From Micromonospora sp. MW-13 (GTDB lineage: Bacteria; Actinomycetota; Actinomycetes; Mycobacteriales; Micromonosporaceae), in assembly GCF_003434305.1 (NCBI RefSeq), contig NZ_QKKX01000030.1, positions 62,001 to 126,000 of the forward strand: DNA of 64,000 bases. Reading direction: 5' to 3'. Both the position numbers and the translations under genes were made by a program. The notes beneath the pieces are model-generated. The model had not been told where the DNA came from. It searched no databases and saw only the letters and a program-made list of their open reading frames with translations. Positions 1 to 9,110 of this stretch are shown here, piece after piece (position 1 is the stretch's first letter; each line of letters opens with the position of its first letter).

Positions 1-543
1 CATGGCCTCCTGGTGCCGCTGGCGGGCGTCGCGCTCCAGCGCGTCGGCCTTGGCGCGCGCCTCGCGGGTGACCTCCTCGGCCTTGGAACGGGCCTCGGAG
101 AGCAGCTGGTCGGCCTCGCGACGGGCGTCGGAGACGTGGTCGTCGGCGGTGCGCTGGGCCATCATCAGCACCCGCAGCGCCTGCTGCTCGCCGTCGCCGG
201 TCGCGGTCGCGCCGCCCTGGGCGCGGACCTGCTCCAGCTCCGCCTGCATCGCGCGGGCGGCCTGCTCGGCCGCCGCCTTGTCGCGCTGCACCCGGTCGAG
301 CTGGGCCTTGACGTCGTTGAGCTCGGCGGCGAGCCGGGCGTCGCCGCCGGGGCCGGCGGGGGCACCGCCACGACCACCGCGCTCCACCTGGGCGCGCAGC
401 TCGTTGTTCTCCTCGATCAGACGGGCAAGCTCACGCTCGACCTCGTCCAGGAAGGCGTCGACCTCCTCCTCGTCGTACCCCCGCTTGCCGATCGGCGGCT
501 TTTTGAAGGCGACGTTGTGGACGTCGGCCGGGGTCAGCGGCAT
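1..543 (-). CDS. divIVA: DivIVA/Wag31 polar growth protein (3' end outside window)
   Basis: The protein begins [20 protein letters not shown] and continues with [15 protein letters not shown], the conserved N-terminal membrane-binding and crossed-coil region of DivIVA/Wag31. A Gly/Ala/Pro-rich linker follows near residues 55-65, then a long heptad-rich coiled coil (alternating Ala, Glu, Arg, Lys) that is still open at base 1. In actinobacteria this protein marks the growing pole and recruits wall synthesis; that role is from the family. The gene is the last visible member of the dcw cluster, 52 bp after yggT. The start at 543 gives the canonical N-terminus. Confidence 0.95.
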   Translation of the reverse strand, partial: MPLTPADVHNVAFKKPPIGKRGYDEEEVDAFLDEVERELARLIEENNELRAQVERGGRGGAPAGPGGDARLAAELNDVKAQLDRVQRDKAAAEQAARAMQAELEQVRAQGGATATGDGEQQALRVLMMAQRTADDHVSDARREADQLLSEARSKAEEVTREARAKADALERDARQRHQEAM

Positions 544-595
544 CGAAACTCCTCGGGTCAGTTGCGGCCGCGTAGCGGGCTGGACCTGCGGGTGT

Positions 596-895
596 TCACC
601 CTAGGATCAGCCGCTTCAACACGAACTCCATCAGCACGAACAGGATAACCAGGAGCACAAGGGAGGCCAGGTCGATGCTCACGGTACCAATTCGCAGCGG
701 AGGGATCACACGCCTCAACGCCTTGAGAGGCGGATCAGTGACGCTCCACACGGATTCCAGTCCCGCCGTCGCTCCCCGCCCCGGCTGCCAGCGGCGGCCA
801 TAGGCAAGGACCGCGCTGAGGACAAACCGGGCCAGAAGAATGATCAGGAAGACATACAGAATCAGGTACAGGACTTGCAGCAGGATCGACAACAC
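596..895 (-). CDS. YggT family small membrane protein
   Basis: This 99-aa protein has one hydrophobic segment at about residues 3-30 and a second at about 73-97, joined by a basic loop containing the family-typical [15 protein letters not shown] stretch. YggT/YlmG proteins are inner-membrane proteins of poorly defined function, found almost always between sepF and divIVA, exactly as here. It lies 29 bp after sepF and is probably cotranscribed. The family call rests on the two-helix layout, the D-P-hydrophobic-R-P loop and the position. Confidence 0.9.
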   Translation of the reverse strand: MLSILLQVLYLILYVFLIILLARFVLSAVLAYGRRWQPGRGATAGLESVWSVTDPPLKALRRVIPPLRIGTVSIDLASLVLLVILFVLMEFVLKRLILG

Positions 896-924
896 AGCAG
901 GCGACGTCCCTCGGTCGGGCGGGG

Positions 925-1635
925 CTAACTCAGGCTGAAGAACCCGCCCTCGGCAATCTTGGCCTTGTCCTCCGCGGTGACCTGGACGTTGGCCGGTGAG
1001 AGCAGGAACACCCGGTTGGTCACGCGCTCGATCGTACCGCGCAGGCCGAACGCCAACCCGGCGGCGAAGTCGACCAGTCGGCGGGCATCCGCCTCGTCCA
1101 TCTCGGTGAGATTGATGATCACTGGGACGCCGTCGCGGAAGTGCTCCCCGATCGTGCGGGCCTCCCGGTACGTGGTCGGGTGCAGCGTGGTGATCTGGTA
1201 CCGCTGCTCCTCCTCGGCCGGCGCCACCCGCTCCCGGCTCTGCGACTGCGGGGCCAGGGCCAGGTTGTCCCGGGTGTGGTAGGTCAGCGCGCCCGAGCCG
1301 TCGCCGGTGGAGTTGCGGGTGATCGACCGGACGCTGGACCGGTCGGGGCGCTCGCGCTCGACCCGCTCCGGCCGGTCGGACTCGGCCCGGTCGCCGTCCA
1401 GCGGGCGGCTCGCGGAACGCTCGGTCAGCCGACCCCGCTCCCCGGCCCGGGGCCGGGGAGCCGGCGGCTCGTCGGCCTCGTCGTCATCGTCGTCGGCGAA
1501 CTCCTCGGCGTACCGGCCCTGCCGGTAACGCGACTCGCGGTAGCCACCCTTGTCGTAGCCACCGTCGTCGTAGGCCCGCTCGTCGTCCTCCTCGACCAGA
1601 CCGAGCCAGACCCCCGCCTTGCGCAGTGCACCCAT
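925..1635 (-). CDS. sepF: Cell division protein SepF
   Basis: This 236-aa protein starts with a short amphipathic stretch ([19 protein letters not shown]), the usual SepF membrane-binding helix. A long Arg/Asp/Ser-rich disordered linker fills roughly residues 25-140. The folded DUF552 domain at about 145-236 contains [27 protein letters not shown], and [17 protein letters not shown] followed by VFLLSP. SepF anchors and bundles FtsZ at the septum and is the main FtsZ anchor in actinobacteria lacking FtsA/ZipA. The gene follows yggS after 192 bp with no gene in the gap. A GAAGGG ribosome-binding site precedes the ATG. Confidence 0.96.
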   Translation of the reverse strand: MGALRKAGVWLGLVEEDDERAYDDGGYDKGGYRESRYRQGRYAEEFADDDDDEADEPPAPRPRAGERGRLTERSASRPLDGDRAESDRPERVERERPDRSSVRSITRNSTGDGSGALTYHTRDNLALAPQSQSRERVAPAEEEQRYQITTLHPTTYREARTIGEHFRDGVPVIINLTEMDEADARRLVDFAAGLAFGLRGTIERVTNRVFLLSPANVQVTAEDKAKIAEGGFFSLS

Positions 1636-1827
1636 CCCGCGCCCTTCCGTCCGCCGTGCGGCACGCGCCCCCGTGCCGTGTCGCTTCTCGCGAGTGGACT
1701 ACCAACTGCCCACCGGACCGGAGCGGCAATCCCCGGCCCGCGATTCGCGGTCTCGGGCCCTGCCCCCTGACAACGGGACGCCGCTCCTGAAACAACACTG
1801 ATGTAATTTGCTTCTCTCGCGGTCAGG

Positions 1828-2574
1828 CTACCGCAGCGTGGAACGCATTCCGAGCAACGCGCTGCCGACGCGGACATGTGTCGCGCCGTACCCGATCGCG
1901 GTTTCCAGGTCGCCGCTCATTCCGGCGGAGAGGGCGACCGCCTCCGGATGGGCGGCCCGGAACTCCCGCGCCACCTCGGCCAGCCGGGCGAACGCCCGCT
2001 CCGGCTCCCAGCCCAGCGGGGCCACCGCCATCAGCCCGGCCAGCCGCAGCCCGGCCGCGCCGGCGACCGCCTCGGCCACCGGCCCCAGCCCGGCGTCCGG
2101 ATCGGCGGAGCCCGGCAGCGCGCCGCCGCGGGCCGGGTCGCCGTCGATGCTGAGCTGGACCAGCACGTCGAGGGGTCGGTCCCGGCCGGCCGCCGCCGCG
2201 GCGCCCAGCGCCCGGGCCAGCCGGGCGCTGTCGACCGACTGGACGACGTCGGCGTACCGGACCACCGAGCGGCACTTGTTGCGCTGCAACTGCCCGATGA
2301 AGTGCCACCGCGGGGCCACCCCGGCGGCGGCCACCTCGGCGGCCTTGCCGGCCGCCTCCTGGTCCCGGTTCTCCCCCACCTCGGTCACCCCGAGCCCGGC
2401 CAGGAGCAGCACGTCGGAGGCCGGGTAGGTCTTGGTGACCGCGACCATGGTGACCTCGGACCGGTCCCGCCCGGCGGTCGCGCAGGCATCGGCGATCCGG
2501 GCCCGGACCTGGGCCAGCCCGGCCGCCAGCTCGGCCCGGCGGTCCGGGCGCACGGTCGGCTTCGCGTCGGTCAT
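1828..2574 (-). CDS. PLP homeostasis protein, YggS/PROSC family
   Basis: This 248-aa protein is a fold type III, alanine-racemase-like barrel without the second domain. The PLP-binding lysine is K48 in VAVTKTYPASDV. The C-terminal phosphate-binding signature SAGMSGDLETAIGYGATHVR and the final VGSALLGMR are present. The family buffers free pyridoxal phosphate and has no established catalytic reaction. It starts 9 bp after ftsZ ends, so it is coupled to ftsZ; in many actinobacteria pgeF lies between these two, and here it does not. Confidence 0.94.
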   Translation of the reverse strand: MTDAKPTVRPDRRAELAAGLAQVRARIADACATAGRDRSEVTMVAVTKTYPASDVLLLAGLGVTEVGENRDQEAAGKAAEVAAAGVAPRWHFIGQLQRNKCRSVVRYADVVQSVDSARLARALGAAAAAGRDRPLDVLVQLSIDGDPARGGALPGSADPDAGLGPVAEAVAGAAGLRLAGLMAVAPLGWEPERAFARLAEVAREFRAAHPEAVALSAGMSGDLETAIGYGATHVRVGSALLGMRSTLR

Positions 2575-2583
2575 CGCCGCTGG

Positions 2584-3699
2584 TCAGGATCCGTTCTTGA
2601 GGAAGTCCGGCACGTCCACGTCGTCGAAGAGCACGCGGCGCGGCGACTGGGTCGGCGCCGGCATGGTGGTCTGCGGCGGCACCGGCGCGGCGGGCTGGGC
2701 CGGCTGGTTCTGGTTGGTCTTGCGGCCCGGCTCGGCCGCCTTGTACGCCGGGGTGCCGCCGTCGAAGCCGGCGGCGATCACGGTGACCCGCACCTCGTCG
2801 CCGAGCGCGTCGTCGATGACCGCGCCGAAGATGATGTTGGCGTCCGGGTGGGCCGCGTCGGTGACCAGTTGGGCCGCGTCGTTGATCTCGAACAGGCCCA
2901 GGTCGGAGCCGCCGGCGATGGAGAGCAGCACGCCGCGCGCGCCGTCCATGCTCTGCTCCAGCAGCGGGCTGGAGATGGCCGCCTCGGCCGCCTCCACCGC
3001 GCGGTTCTCCCCGCGGGCGCTGCCGATGCCCATCAGGGCGCTGCCCGCGCCGCTCATCACGCTCTTGACGTCGGCGAAGTCCAGGTTGATCAGACCCGGG
3101 GTGGTGATCAGGTCGGTGATGCCCTGGACACCGGAGAGGAGCACCTGGTCGGCGGTGCGGAACGCGTCCATCATGCTGATGTTGCGGTCGCCGAGCGCCA
3201 GCAGCCGGTCGTTGGGGATGACGATCAGCGTGTCGCACTGGTTGCGCAGCTCGTCTATCCCCGCCTCGGCCTGCACCTGGCGGCGCTTGCCCTCGAAGGA
3301 GAAGGGCCGGGTGACCACGCCGATGGTCAGCGCGCCGAGCTTGCGGGCGATGTTCGCCACCACCGGCGCGCCGCCGGTGCCGGTGCCGCCGCCCTCGCCG
3401 CAGGTCACGAAGACCATGTCGGCGCCCTTGAGCACCTCCTCGATCTCGTCGCGGTGGTCCTCGGCGGCGTTCTTGCCCACGTCCGGGTTGGCGCCCGCGC
3501 CGAGTCCGCGGGTCAGCTCGCGGCCGACGTCCAGCTTGACGTCGGCGTCGCTCATCAGCAGCGCCTGCGCGTCGGTGTTGATCGCGATGAACTCGACGCC
3601 CTTGAGCCCAACCTCGATCATCCGGTTGACGGCGTTGACGCCGCCGCCCCCGATGCCGACGACCTTGATGACCGCCAGGTAGTTGTGCGGAGGTGTCAT
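2584..3699 (-). CDS. ftsZ: Cell division GTPase FtsZ
   Basis: The 371-aa protein starts [20 protein letters not shown], the normal actinobacterial N-terminus. An ATG 42 bp upstream (3741) is in frame but gives an atypical extension and no better ribosome-binding site. The tubulin signature [10 protein letters not shown], the T7 loop [11 protein letters not shown] and a Pro/Gln-rich linker are present. It ends with the conserved C-terminal peptide [13 protein letters not shown], which binds SepF and FtsW. FtsZ polymerises into the Z ring. A 274-bp gap with a recognisable promoter separates it from ftsQ, so it can be expressed separately from the upstream mur genes. Confidence 0.98.
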   Translation of the reverse strand: MTPPHNYLAVIKVVGIGGGGVNAVNRMIEVGLKGVEFIAINTDAQALLMSDADVKLDVGRELTRGLGAGANPDVGKNAAEDHRDEIEEVLKGADMVFVTCGEGGGTGTGGAPVVANIARKLGALTIGVVTRPFSFEGKRRQVQAEAGIDELRNQCDTLIVIPNDRLLALGDRNISMMDAFRTADQVLLSGVQGITDLITTPGLINLDFADVKSVMSGAGSALMGIGSARGENRAVEAAEAAISSPLLEQSMDGARGVLLSIAGGSDLGLFEINDAAQLVTDAAHPDANIIFGAVIDDALGDEVRVTVIAAGFDGGTPAYKAAEPGRKTNQNQPAQPAAPVPPQTTMPAPTQSPRRVLFDDVDVPDFLKNGS

Positions 3700-3806
3700 C
3701 TCCGGTCCTTTCCCTTCGAGATTGGCATGGGCCGACCCCACACGGCTTGGCCAGACCAGCGTCGACAGTCAGCCTGTCCCTACGAGGCCGAGAGCTGAAC
3801 CCTCAC

Positions 3807-3835
3807 CCTCTACTAGAGGCTTACAGTTATGTCAA
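3807..3835 (-). promoter_or_regulatory. Candidate ftsZ promoter
   Basis: Read on the minus strand there is a perfect TTGACA (3835-3830), a 17-nt spacer, and a weak -10 TAGAGG (3812-3807), about 105 nt before the ftsZ start. A palindrome CCTCTACTAGAGG (3807-3819) overlaps the -10 and could be an operator; no binding protein can be named from the sequence. This lies in the only large gap inside the 3' half of the dcw cluster, where a separate ftsZ promoter is expected. Confidence 0.65.
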
Positions 3836-3973
3836 CCACTGATCCTCTTCGGGGCAACGTAAGCGGCCCCACGCCCGGAGCCAAGGACCCGCCCGGCGTG
3901 TCGCCGCCAGGAGAGGGCCACGCCTCACCGCCGCGCGCCACCGGCCACCCCGGACGGGCCGCTGACCGGCCAG

Positions 3974-4792
3974 TCACTTGAAGGTGACCACGTCCGGGGC
4001 GCTGACGTCGATCGTGTCGGCCTCACGACCGAGCAGGGCGGTGGCCACCCGGGCCTTGTCCGCGCCCCGGGTGGCATCCCCCCAGACCACGGTCCGGTCG
4101 CCGGCCAACCGCAGGCTGATCCGGGCCAACCCCGCCACGGTCACCTCCACCAGTTGCCCACGTAGCTGCGGGGTGAGCGCGGCCAGCACCTCCAGCCCGG
4201 CCCGGGTGCCCGGGTCCTCCGGGCCCGGCCGGCCGACCCGCACCACCGGCAGGCCGTCCGGCGGCCGAGGCAGGGACCGGAAGACCACCCCGGACCGGTC
4301 GACCACCGCGAACGCGCCGCCCTGCGGCACCGCCGCCACGGGCGTCCGCTCCACCACCCGCACCACCAGCGTGCCCGGCCAGTCCCGGGTGACCGTCGCC
4401 TGCTGCACCGGGGCCAGCGCGCCGATCCGCCGGGCGGTGCCGGCCAGGTCCACCCGGGCCAGCGGGAAGTCGTCCGGTACTCCGGCGGCCTCGCGGACCT
4501 CCACGGGGCTGACCAGCTTGGCGCCCTCCACCCGGACCTCGCGCACCCCGAGCAGGCCGGTGCCGAACACCGTCCAGGCCACCAGCGCGACCACGACGAG
4601 CACCCCGGCGGCCACCGCCCAGGGCAACGCCGCGCGCATCCGGCGCTGCCGGGCCCGGGCCATGAACCGCCGCGCGGACGGCGGCACCGCGTCGGTTCCG
4701 GCCCGGACCAGCTGCCAGCGGCGCACCGGCCCGCGCCGGCCGCCGCCCGGGTCCGCGCCGGTGGTACGCCCGCGCGCCGGACCGGGGCTCAT
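3974..4792 (-). CDS. ftsQ: Divisome protein FtsQ
   Basis: This 272-aa bitopic membrane protein has a basic cytoplasmic N-terminus to about residue 54 and one transmembrane helix at about 55-77. A POTRA domain follows (VREVRVEGAKLVSPVEVREA, about 83-150), then the FtsQ beta domain with TVTRDWPGTLVVRVVERTPVA. FtsQ links the early ring to FtsL and the septal synthase. Its ATG overlaps the murC stop as ATGA (4789-4792), which fixes the start. It ends 274 bp before ftsZ. Confidence 0.95.
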   Translation of the reverse strand: MSPGPARGRTTGADPGGGRRGPVRRWQLVRAGTDAVPPSARRFMARARQRRMRAALPWAVAAGVLVVVALVAWTVFGTGLLGVREVRVEGAKLVSPVEVREAAGVPDDFPLARVDLAGTARRIGALAPVQQATVTRDWPGTLVVRVVERTPVAAVPQGGAFAVVDRSGVVFRSLPRPPDGLPVVRVGRPGPEDPGTRAGLEVLAALTPQLRGQLVEVTVAGLARISLRLAGDRTVVWGDATRGADKARVATALLGREADTIDVSAPDVVTFK

Positions 4793-6270
4793 CCGGTGGT
4801 GGCCGCCGAGCCGTCCGGGTCGACGGCGGGGCCGACGCCGGCGGCGGCACGGGCGCGGGCCGACAGGGCGTCCAGGAGCTGGTCGCCCATCAGCGAGATG
4901 GGCGGCGCGCCCATGGTCACCACCACGTCGCCGGAGCGGGCCCGGCGGGCCACCTCCGCCGGCGCGTCGTCCCAGGAGTCCGCGAAGACCTTCCGGTCGG
5001 CGGGCAGCGGCACGGCCTCGATCAGCGCAGCCGAGCCCTCGCCGGGCTGGCGCAGTTCGCCGGGGCCGAAGACCTCCAGCAGCACCAGCTCGTCGGCGAT
5101 GCCCAGCGCCGCGGCGATCTCCGCCTGGAGGTCCCGGGTGCGGTAGAGCCGGTACGGCTGGAACACCACGATCAGCCGACCCGCGCCGGCCACCTCGCGC
5201 AGCGTCTGCAACGCCAGGGTCATCGAGGTCGGATGGTAGGCGTACTCGTCGTAGACCAGCACCCCGTCGGCGACGCCCTTGCGCTCGAAGCGCCGCCGCA
5301 CGCCCGGGAACGACCCGAGCGCCGCCTCCGCCGCCTCGACCGGCAACCCCAGCAGGTACGCGGTCAGCACCGCCGAGGCGCTGTTGAGTCCCATGTGCCG
5401 CCCCGGCACCGGCAGCCGGATCTCGCCCAGCGAGCGGCCGTCCACCTCGGCCAGGTAGCGCACCCCCTGAGCGGACGAGACGATCTCGCTCAGCCGCAGG
5501 TCGGCGTCCGGCGCCTCGCCGTACGTGTGCACCCGGCGGCCCTCGGCCCGCAGCGTCTCGGCCAGCCGCCGCCCGCCCGGGTCGTCGGCGCAGGTGACGA
5601 TGAACCCGTCGGGGTCGGTGAGTCGGGCGAACTCGGCGAACGCCGCCTCCAGGGTGGCCAGGTCGCCGTAGGTGTTGAGGTGGTCCGCCTCGATGTTCGT
5701 GATGACCGAGACGTACGGGCGGTAGATGAGGAACGAGCGGTCGCTCTCGTCCGCCTCGACCACGAAGTGCTCGCCGGTGCCGTGGTGCGCCCCGGAGCCG
5801 ACCTCGGAGATCTCCCCGCCGATCACGAAGGACGGATCGACCCCGGCCTGCTGGAGCACCATCGTCACCATCGAGGTGGTGGTGGTCTTGCCGTGGGTGC
5901 CGGCCACCGCCACCGTCCGCCGGCCGGTCATCGCCGCGGCCAGGGCCTCGGAGCGGTGCAGCACCCGCAGCCCGCGCCGGCGCGCCTCCACCATCTCCAG
6001 GTGGTCCTGGGGAATGGCCGAGGAGTAGACGACGGTGTCGACGCCGTCGAGGTTGGCCGGCTCGTGGGTGGAGTGGATGGTCCCGCCCAGCGCGCGCAGC
6101 CCGGCCAACGACGGCCACTCCCGCAGCTCGCTGCCGGAGACCGGCAGGCCCCGGGTCAGGAACAGCCGGGCCAGCCCGCTCATCCCGACCCCGCCGACCC
6201 CGATCAGGTGGATCCGGCCCAGGTCCTCGGCGGTCAGCGTGCCGGCCGGGGTGAACTGCGCGGTGTTCAT
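4789..6270 (-). CDS. murC: UDP-N-acetylmuramate--L-alanine ligase
   Basis: This 493-aa cytoplasmic Mur ligase adds L-alanine to UDP-MurNAc using ATP. The N-terminal Rossmann domain carries IHLIGVGGVGMSG (about 20-32). The P-loop VAGTHGKTTTTSM is at about 122-134, followed by the central-domain VVEADESDRSF and the C-terminal VRRRFERKG and DEYAYHP motifs. The length is normal. It begins 34 bp after murG and overlaps ftsQ by 4 nt. Confidence 0.97.
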   Translation of the reverse strand: MNTAQFTPAGTLTAEDLGRIHLIGVGGVGMSGLARLFLTRGLPVSGSELREWPSLAGLRALGGTIHSTHEPANLDGVDTVVYSSAIPQDHLEMVEARRRGLRVLHRSEALAAAMTGRRTVAVAGTHGKTTTTSMVTMVLQQAGVDPSFVIGGEISEVGSGAHHGTGEHFVVEADESDRSFLIYRPYVSVITNIEADHLNTYGDLATLEAAFAEFARLTDPDGFIVTCADDPGGRRLAETLRAEGRRVHTYGEAPDADLRLSEIVSSAQGVRYLAEVDGRSLGEIRLPVPGRHMGLNSASAVLTAYLLGLPVEAAEAALGSFPGVRRRFERKGVADGVLVYDEYAYHPTSMTLALQTLREVAGAGRLIVVFQPYRLYRTRDLQAEIAAALGIADELVLLEVFGPGELRQPGEGSAALIEAVPLPADRKVFADSWDDAPAEVARRARSGDVVVTMGAPPISLMGDQLLDALSARARAAAGVGPAVDPDGSAATTG

Positions 6271-6304
6271 GACGGGTACCTTCCGGTCTCGACGGTCGGC
6301 CCGC

Positions 6305-7411
6305 TCAACGGGCCACCGCCTCGTAGACGAAGTTCAGCAGCGCCTCGTCGCCGTCGCGCCGCCCGTAGGCCGCCGCGGCGGCGCCCATCGCGGCGAGCCG
6401 GTGCGGGTCGCGGATCAGCGGAATGATCGTGCCCTCCACCCAGGCCGGGGTCAGCTCGGCGTCGTCGACGAGCAGCCCGCCGCCGGCCTCCACCACGGGC
6501 AGCGCGTTGCGCTTCTGCTCCTGGTTGCTGTGCGGGTACGGCACGTAGACGGTGGGCAGGCCGATCGCCGCGACCTCGGCGCAGGTCATCGCCCCGCCCC
6601 GGCCGAGCATCAGGTCGGCGGCGGCGTAGCCGATCTCCATCTGGGACAGGTACGGCAGGGTCACGTACGGCACCGGCAGGTCGGTGGGGACCGGCACCGG
6701 CTCGTTGCGGGCGCCCATCACGTGCAGCACCTGCACCCCGTGCCGGGCCAGCTCCTTGGCCGCCCCGGCCACCGCGAGGTTGATCGAGCGGGCACCCTGC
6801 GAGCCGCCGGCGACGAAGAGCACCGGCAGGTCGGGGCGGAGTCCGAAGTGGGCGCGGGCGGCGGCGGCGTTGGCGGCCCGGTCCAGCCCGGCGATGCCCC
6901 GGCGCAGCGGCACGCCGACCACCCGGGCGTCGCGCAGTACCTCGGACTGGGCCGGCTGGTGCGGGAAGCCCACCGCGACGTTCTTCGTGAACTTCATCCC
7001 GAGCCGGTTGGCCACCCCCGGCGGCACGTTCACCTCGTGGATGACGATCGGCAGCTCACGCCGCCACGCGGCGAGGTAGCCGGGCACCGAGACGTACCCG
7101 CCGAAGCCGACGACCACGTCGGCCCGGACCTCGTCGATCACCCTGCCCGCCGCGCGGGCCGCCTTCCACATCCGGTCCGGGGTGCGGACCAGGCTCATGT
7201 TCACCGACCGGGGAAGCTGGTACGCCGGGATCTGCCGCAGGTCGTAGCCGGCCGGCGGGATCAGCTCGTTCTCCAGGCCCTTCGGTGTGCCGAGGCAGGT
7301 GATCCGGACGCCCGGGTCGTGTCGGCGCAGGCAGTCGGCGAAGGCGAGCAGCGGGTAGATGTGGCCACCCGTGCCCCCTCCGCAGAGCACCACCGAACGC
7401 AGCGGACCCAT
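6305..7411 (-). CDS. murG: Lipid II synthase MurG
   Basis: This 368-aa GT28 glycosyltransferase transfers GlcNAc to lipid I at the inner face of the membrane. The glycine-rich motif CGGGTGGHIYP (about 10-20) opens the protein. GFGGYVSVPGY, HEVNVPPGVANR, the UDP-binding FVAGGSQGARSIN and the C-terminal RGGAMTCAEVAAIGLP follow. Its ATG shares bases with the ftsW stop (TGATG), so the two are translationally coupled. Length and motifs are standard. Confidence 0.97.
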   Translation of the reverse strand: MGPLRSVVLCGGGTGGHIYPLLAFADCLRRHDPGVRITCLGTPKGLENELIPPAGYDLRQIPAYQLPRSVNMSLVRTPDRMWKAARAAGRVIDEVRADVVVGFGGYVSVPGYLAAWRRELPIVIHEVNVPPGVANRLGMKFTKNVAVGFPHQPAQSEVLRDARVVGVPLRRGIAGLDRAANAAAARAHFGLRPDLPVLFVAGGSQGARSINLAVAGAAKELARHGVQVLHVMGARNEPVPVPTDLPVPYVTLPYLSQMEIGYAAADLMLGRGGAMTCAEVAAIGLPTVYVPYPHSNQEQKRNALPVVEAGGGLLVDDAELTPAWVEGTIIPLIRDPHRLAAMGAAAAAYGRRDGDEALLNFVYEAVAR

Positions 7412-9027
7412 CAGCGTCTCCTCTCGCTCGCCGACCCGCCCCGGGCCCGGTCGGGCCGGGCGGCGCGGGATGCGGCCTGGTCGTCCTCGCGCCGCGCCCG
7501 GGACCGGGGTACGGACCCACGGTCCGCCGGCGGCGGCGCCGGACGGCGGCGCCGGCCGGGAAGCGGCGGCAACGGGGCCCAGAGTAGTCGGACCCATCGG
7601 GCGGGTGGACGCGCATGCAGGGCTCGGGCCGCGTCGGGTTCCGCGCGGGCGAACGACGCCAGCATCCCGATCGCCGCCAGGGTCACCACCAGGGCGCTTC
7701 CGCCGTCGGAGATGAACGGCAGCGGCACACCGGTCATCGGCATCAGGCCGATGACGCCGCCGATGTTGATGATCGCCTGGCCGACCAGCCAGGTGGTCGC
7801 CCCGGCCGCGGCGAGCCGGCGGAACGGGTCCTCCACCCGGCGGGCGATCCGCAGCCCGGTGTAGCCGAGCACCGCGAACAGGGTGATCAGCACCATGCAG
7901 CCGACCACGCCCAGTTCCTCGGCGAGGATCGCGAAGATGAAGTCGTTGTGCGCCTCGGGCAGCCAGCCGAACTTGAGGCTGCTCTTGCCCAGCCCCACGC
8001 CGAACCAGCCGCCGTGCTCGATGGCGTTGCGGGCCTGGGCCGTCTGGTAGCACCAGGTCTCGAAGCACTCCACCGGGTCGGGCGGGTTGAAGAACAGGGT
8101 GAGCCTGGCCAGCCGGTAGTTCTCCTCCCCGCGCGCCCCGGACCCGGCGCCCAGCGAGGCGGCGGCGACCAGCAGGCCGATGCCGACCAGTCCGATCACC
8201 GACAGCACCGCGAACACCTTGGCCCGCACCCCGGCCGCCCAGAGCAGGCCGACGACCAGGGCGAGCAGGCAGAGCATGGTGCCGACGTCGTTGTAGCCGA
8301 CGAGCACGAACAGCAGTGCGACCACCGGGAACAGCGGGGTGGCCAACTCCTTCCACCAGCCCAGCCGGGCGCCCTTGCGGGCCAGCACGTCGGCGCCCCA
8401 CAGCACCAGCGCGAACTTCGCCAGCTCGGAGGGCTGGAGCTGGATGCCGCCGACGAACAGCCAGAGCAGGTCGGCGCGCAGCGGCCCGACCTGCTCCACC
8501 TCGAAGAACGAGTTCAGGGCGAGCAGCAGGTTCAGCACCAGCAGCAGCGCCACCGCGACCCCGAGCGCGATCCGGGCGACCGAGCGGTAGGTGCTCGCCG
8601 GCAGCCGCTGGCAGAGCCAGAACGCCACCACGCCGATCACCGCGAAGATGGCCTGCTGGGTGAGGTCGGCGAAGGCGTTGCCCACCTCGGCGTAGTTCTT
8701 CACGCTGGTCGCCGAGAAGACCATGGTCAGGCCGATCACCAGCAGCAGGCCGGCGCTGGAGATCAGCAGGTAGTACGAGGCCAGCGGCCGGGCCAGCAGG
8801 CCGCGCAGCGCGGCCAGCCCGCCGGCGGCGTCCAGGCCGAACGCCGGGCCCACCGCTGGCGGGTCGGCGGTGCGCTCCGCCCCTGCGGCCCGCCGCGGCT
8901 GGGTGTCTGTCGTCGTGCCGGTACCTCGGTCCTCCCCCACCCGCCCATCATCGCGAATGCGGCCGGCCCGTTCCCGCCGAACGCCGTGGTCGGCGTGTCG
9001 TACCGCCGAAAGGAGATCCCCTGTCAT
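7411..9027 (-). CDS. ftsW: SEDS peptidoglycan polymerase FtsW
   Basis: This is a polytopic SEDS glycosyltransferase that polymerises lipid II at the septum with FtsI. About 70 disordered residues precede the first helix (SYYLLISSAGLLLVIGLTMV). Later helices include the family motifs LLWLFVGGIQLQPSELAKFA and HNDFIFAILAEELG, and GGSALVVTLAAIG near the C-terminal part. A basic Pro/Arg-rich tail follows. The start is uncertain: ATG 9027 gives 538 aa but lies inside a hairpin, while GTG 8940 is an in-frame alternative. Upstream is mraY; murD, normally between them, is absent. Confidence 0.93.
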   Translation of the reverse strand: MTGDLLSAVRHADHGVRRERAGRIRDDGRVGEDRGTGTTTDTQPRRAAGAERTADPPAVGPAFGLDAAGGLAALRGLLARPLASYYLLISSAGLLLVIGLTMVFSATSVKNYAEVGNAFADLTQQAIFAVIGVVAFWLCQRLPASTYRSVARIALGVAVALLLVLNLLLALNSFFEVEQVGPLRADLLWLFVGGIQLQPSELAKFALVLWGADVLARKGARLGWWKELATPLFPVVALLFVLVGYNDVGTMLCLLALVVGLLWAAGVRAKVFAVLSVIGLVGIGLLVAAASLGAGSGARGEENYRLARLTLFFNPPDPVECFETWCYQTAQARNAIEHGGWFGVGLGKSSLKFGWLPEAHNDFIFAILAEELGVVGCMVLITLFAVLGYTGLRIARRVEDPFRRLAAAGATTWLVGQAIINIGGVIGLMPMTGVPLPFISDGGSALVVTLAAIGMLASFARAEPDAARALHARPPARWVRLLWAPLPPLPGRRRRPAPPPADRGSVPRSRARREDDQAASRAARPDRARGGSASERRR

Positions 9028-9060
9028 CGCGGTCCGCGCGACAAAGGATCTCCTTTCCGG
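9006..9060. repeat. Inverted repeat between mraY and ftsW
   Basis: The arms CCGAAAGGAGATCC (9006-9019) and GGATCTCCTTTCCGG (9046-9060) pair over 14 bp with one bulged base and a 26-nt loop. Each strand carries an AAAGGAG ribosome-binding-like core inside the stem. The structure spans the proposed ftsW ATG and sits where murD is normally found. It could be a regulatory hairpin hiding a ribosome-binding site, a processing site, or a copy of a dispersed palindrome. Confidence 0.7.
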
Positions 9061-9110
9061 CTCTCCGGCCGGGCCGCCGCGCCCGACGGGCGGTCGGCGA
9101 CCCGGGCGGC

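Noticed and set aside
1636..1827. Possible small gene between yggS and sepF
   Set aside because: No frame with a start, ribosome-binding site and protein-like composition was seen; the gap is treated as intergenic.
1876..3798. 640-codon open frame on the plus strand opposite yggS and ftsZ
   Set aside because: It lies wholly antisense to conserved genes and has the His/Gly/Arg/Gln-rich make-up of a GC-rich shadow frame.
4789..6118. Long upstream in-frame extension of ftsQ through murC
   Set aside because: The extra part is out-of-frame murC. The ATGA overlap at 4789-4792 gives the normal FtsQ N-terminus.
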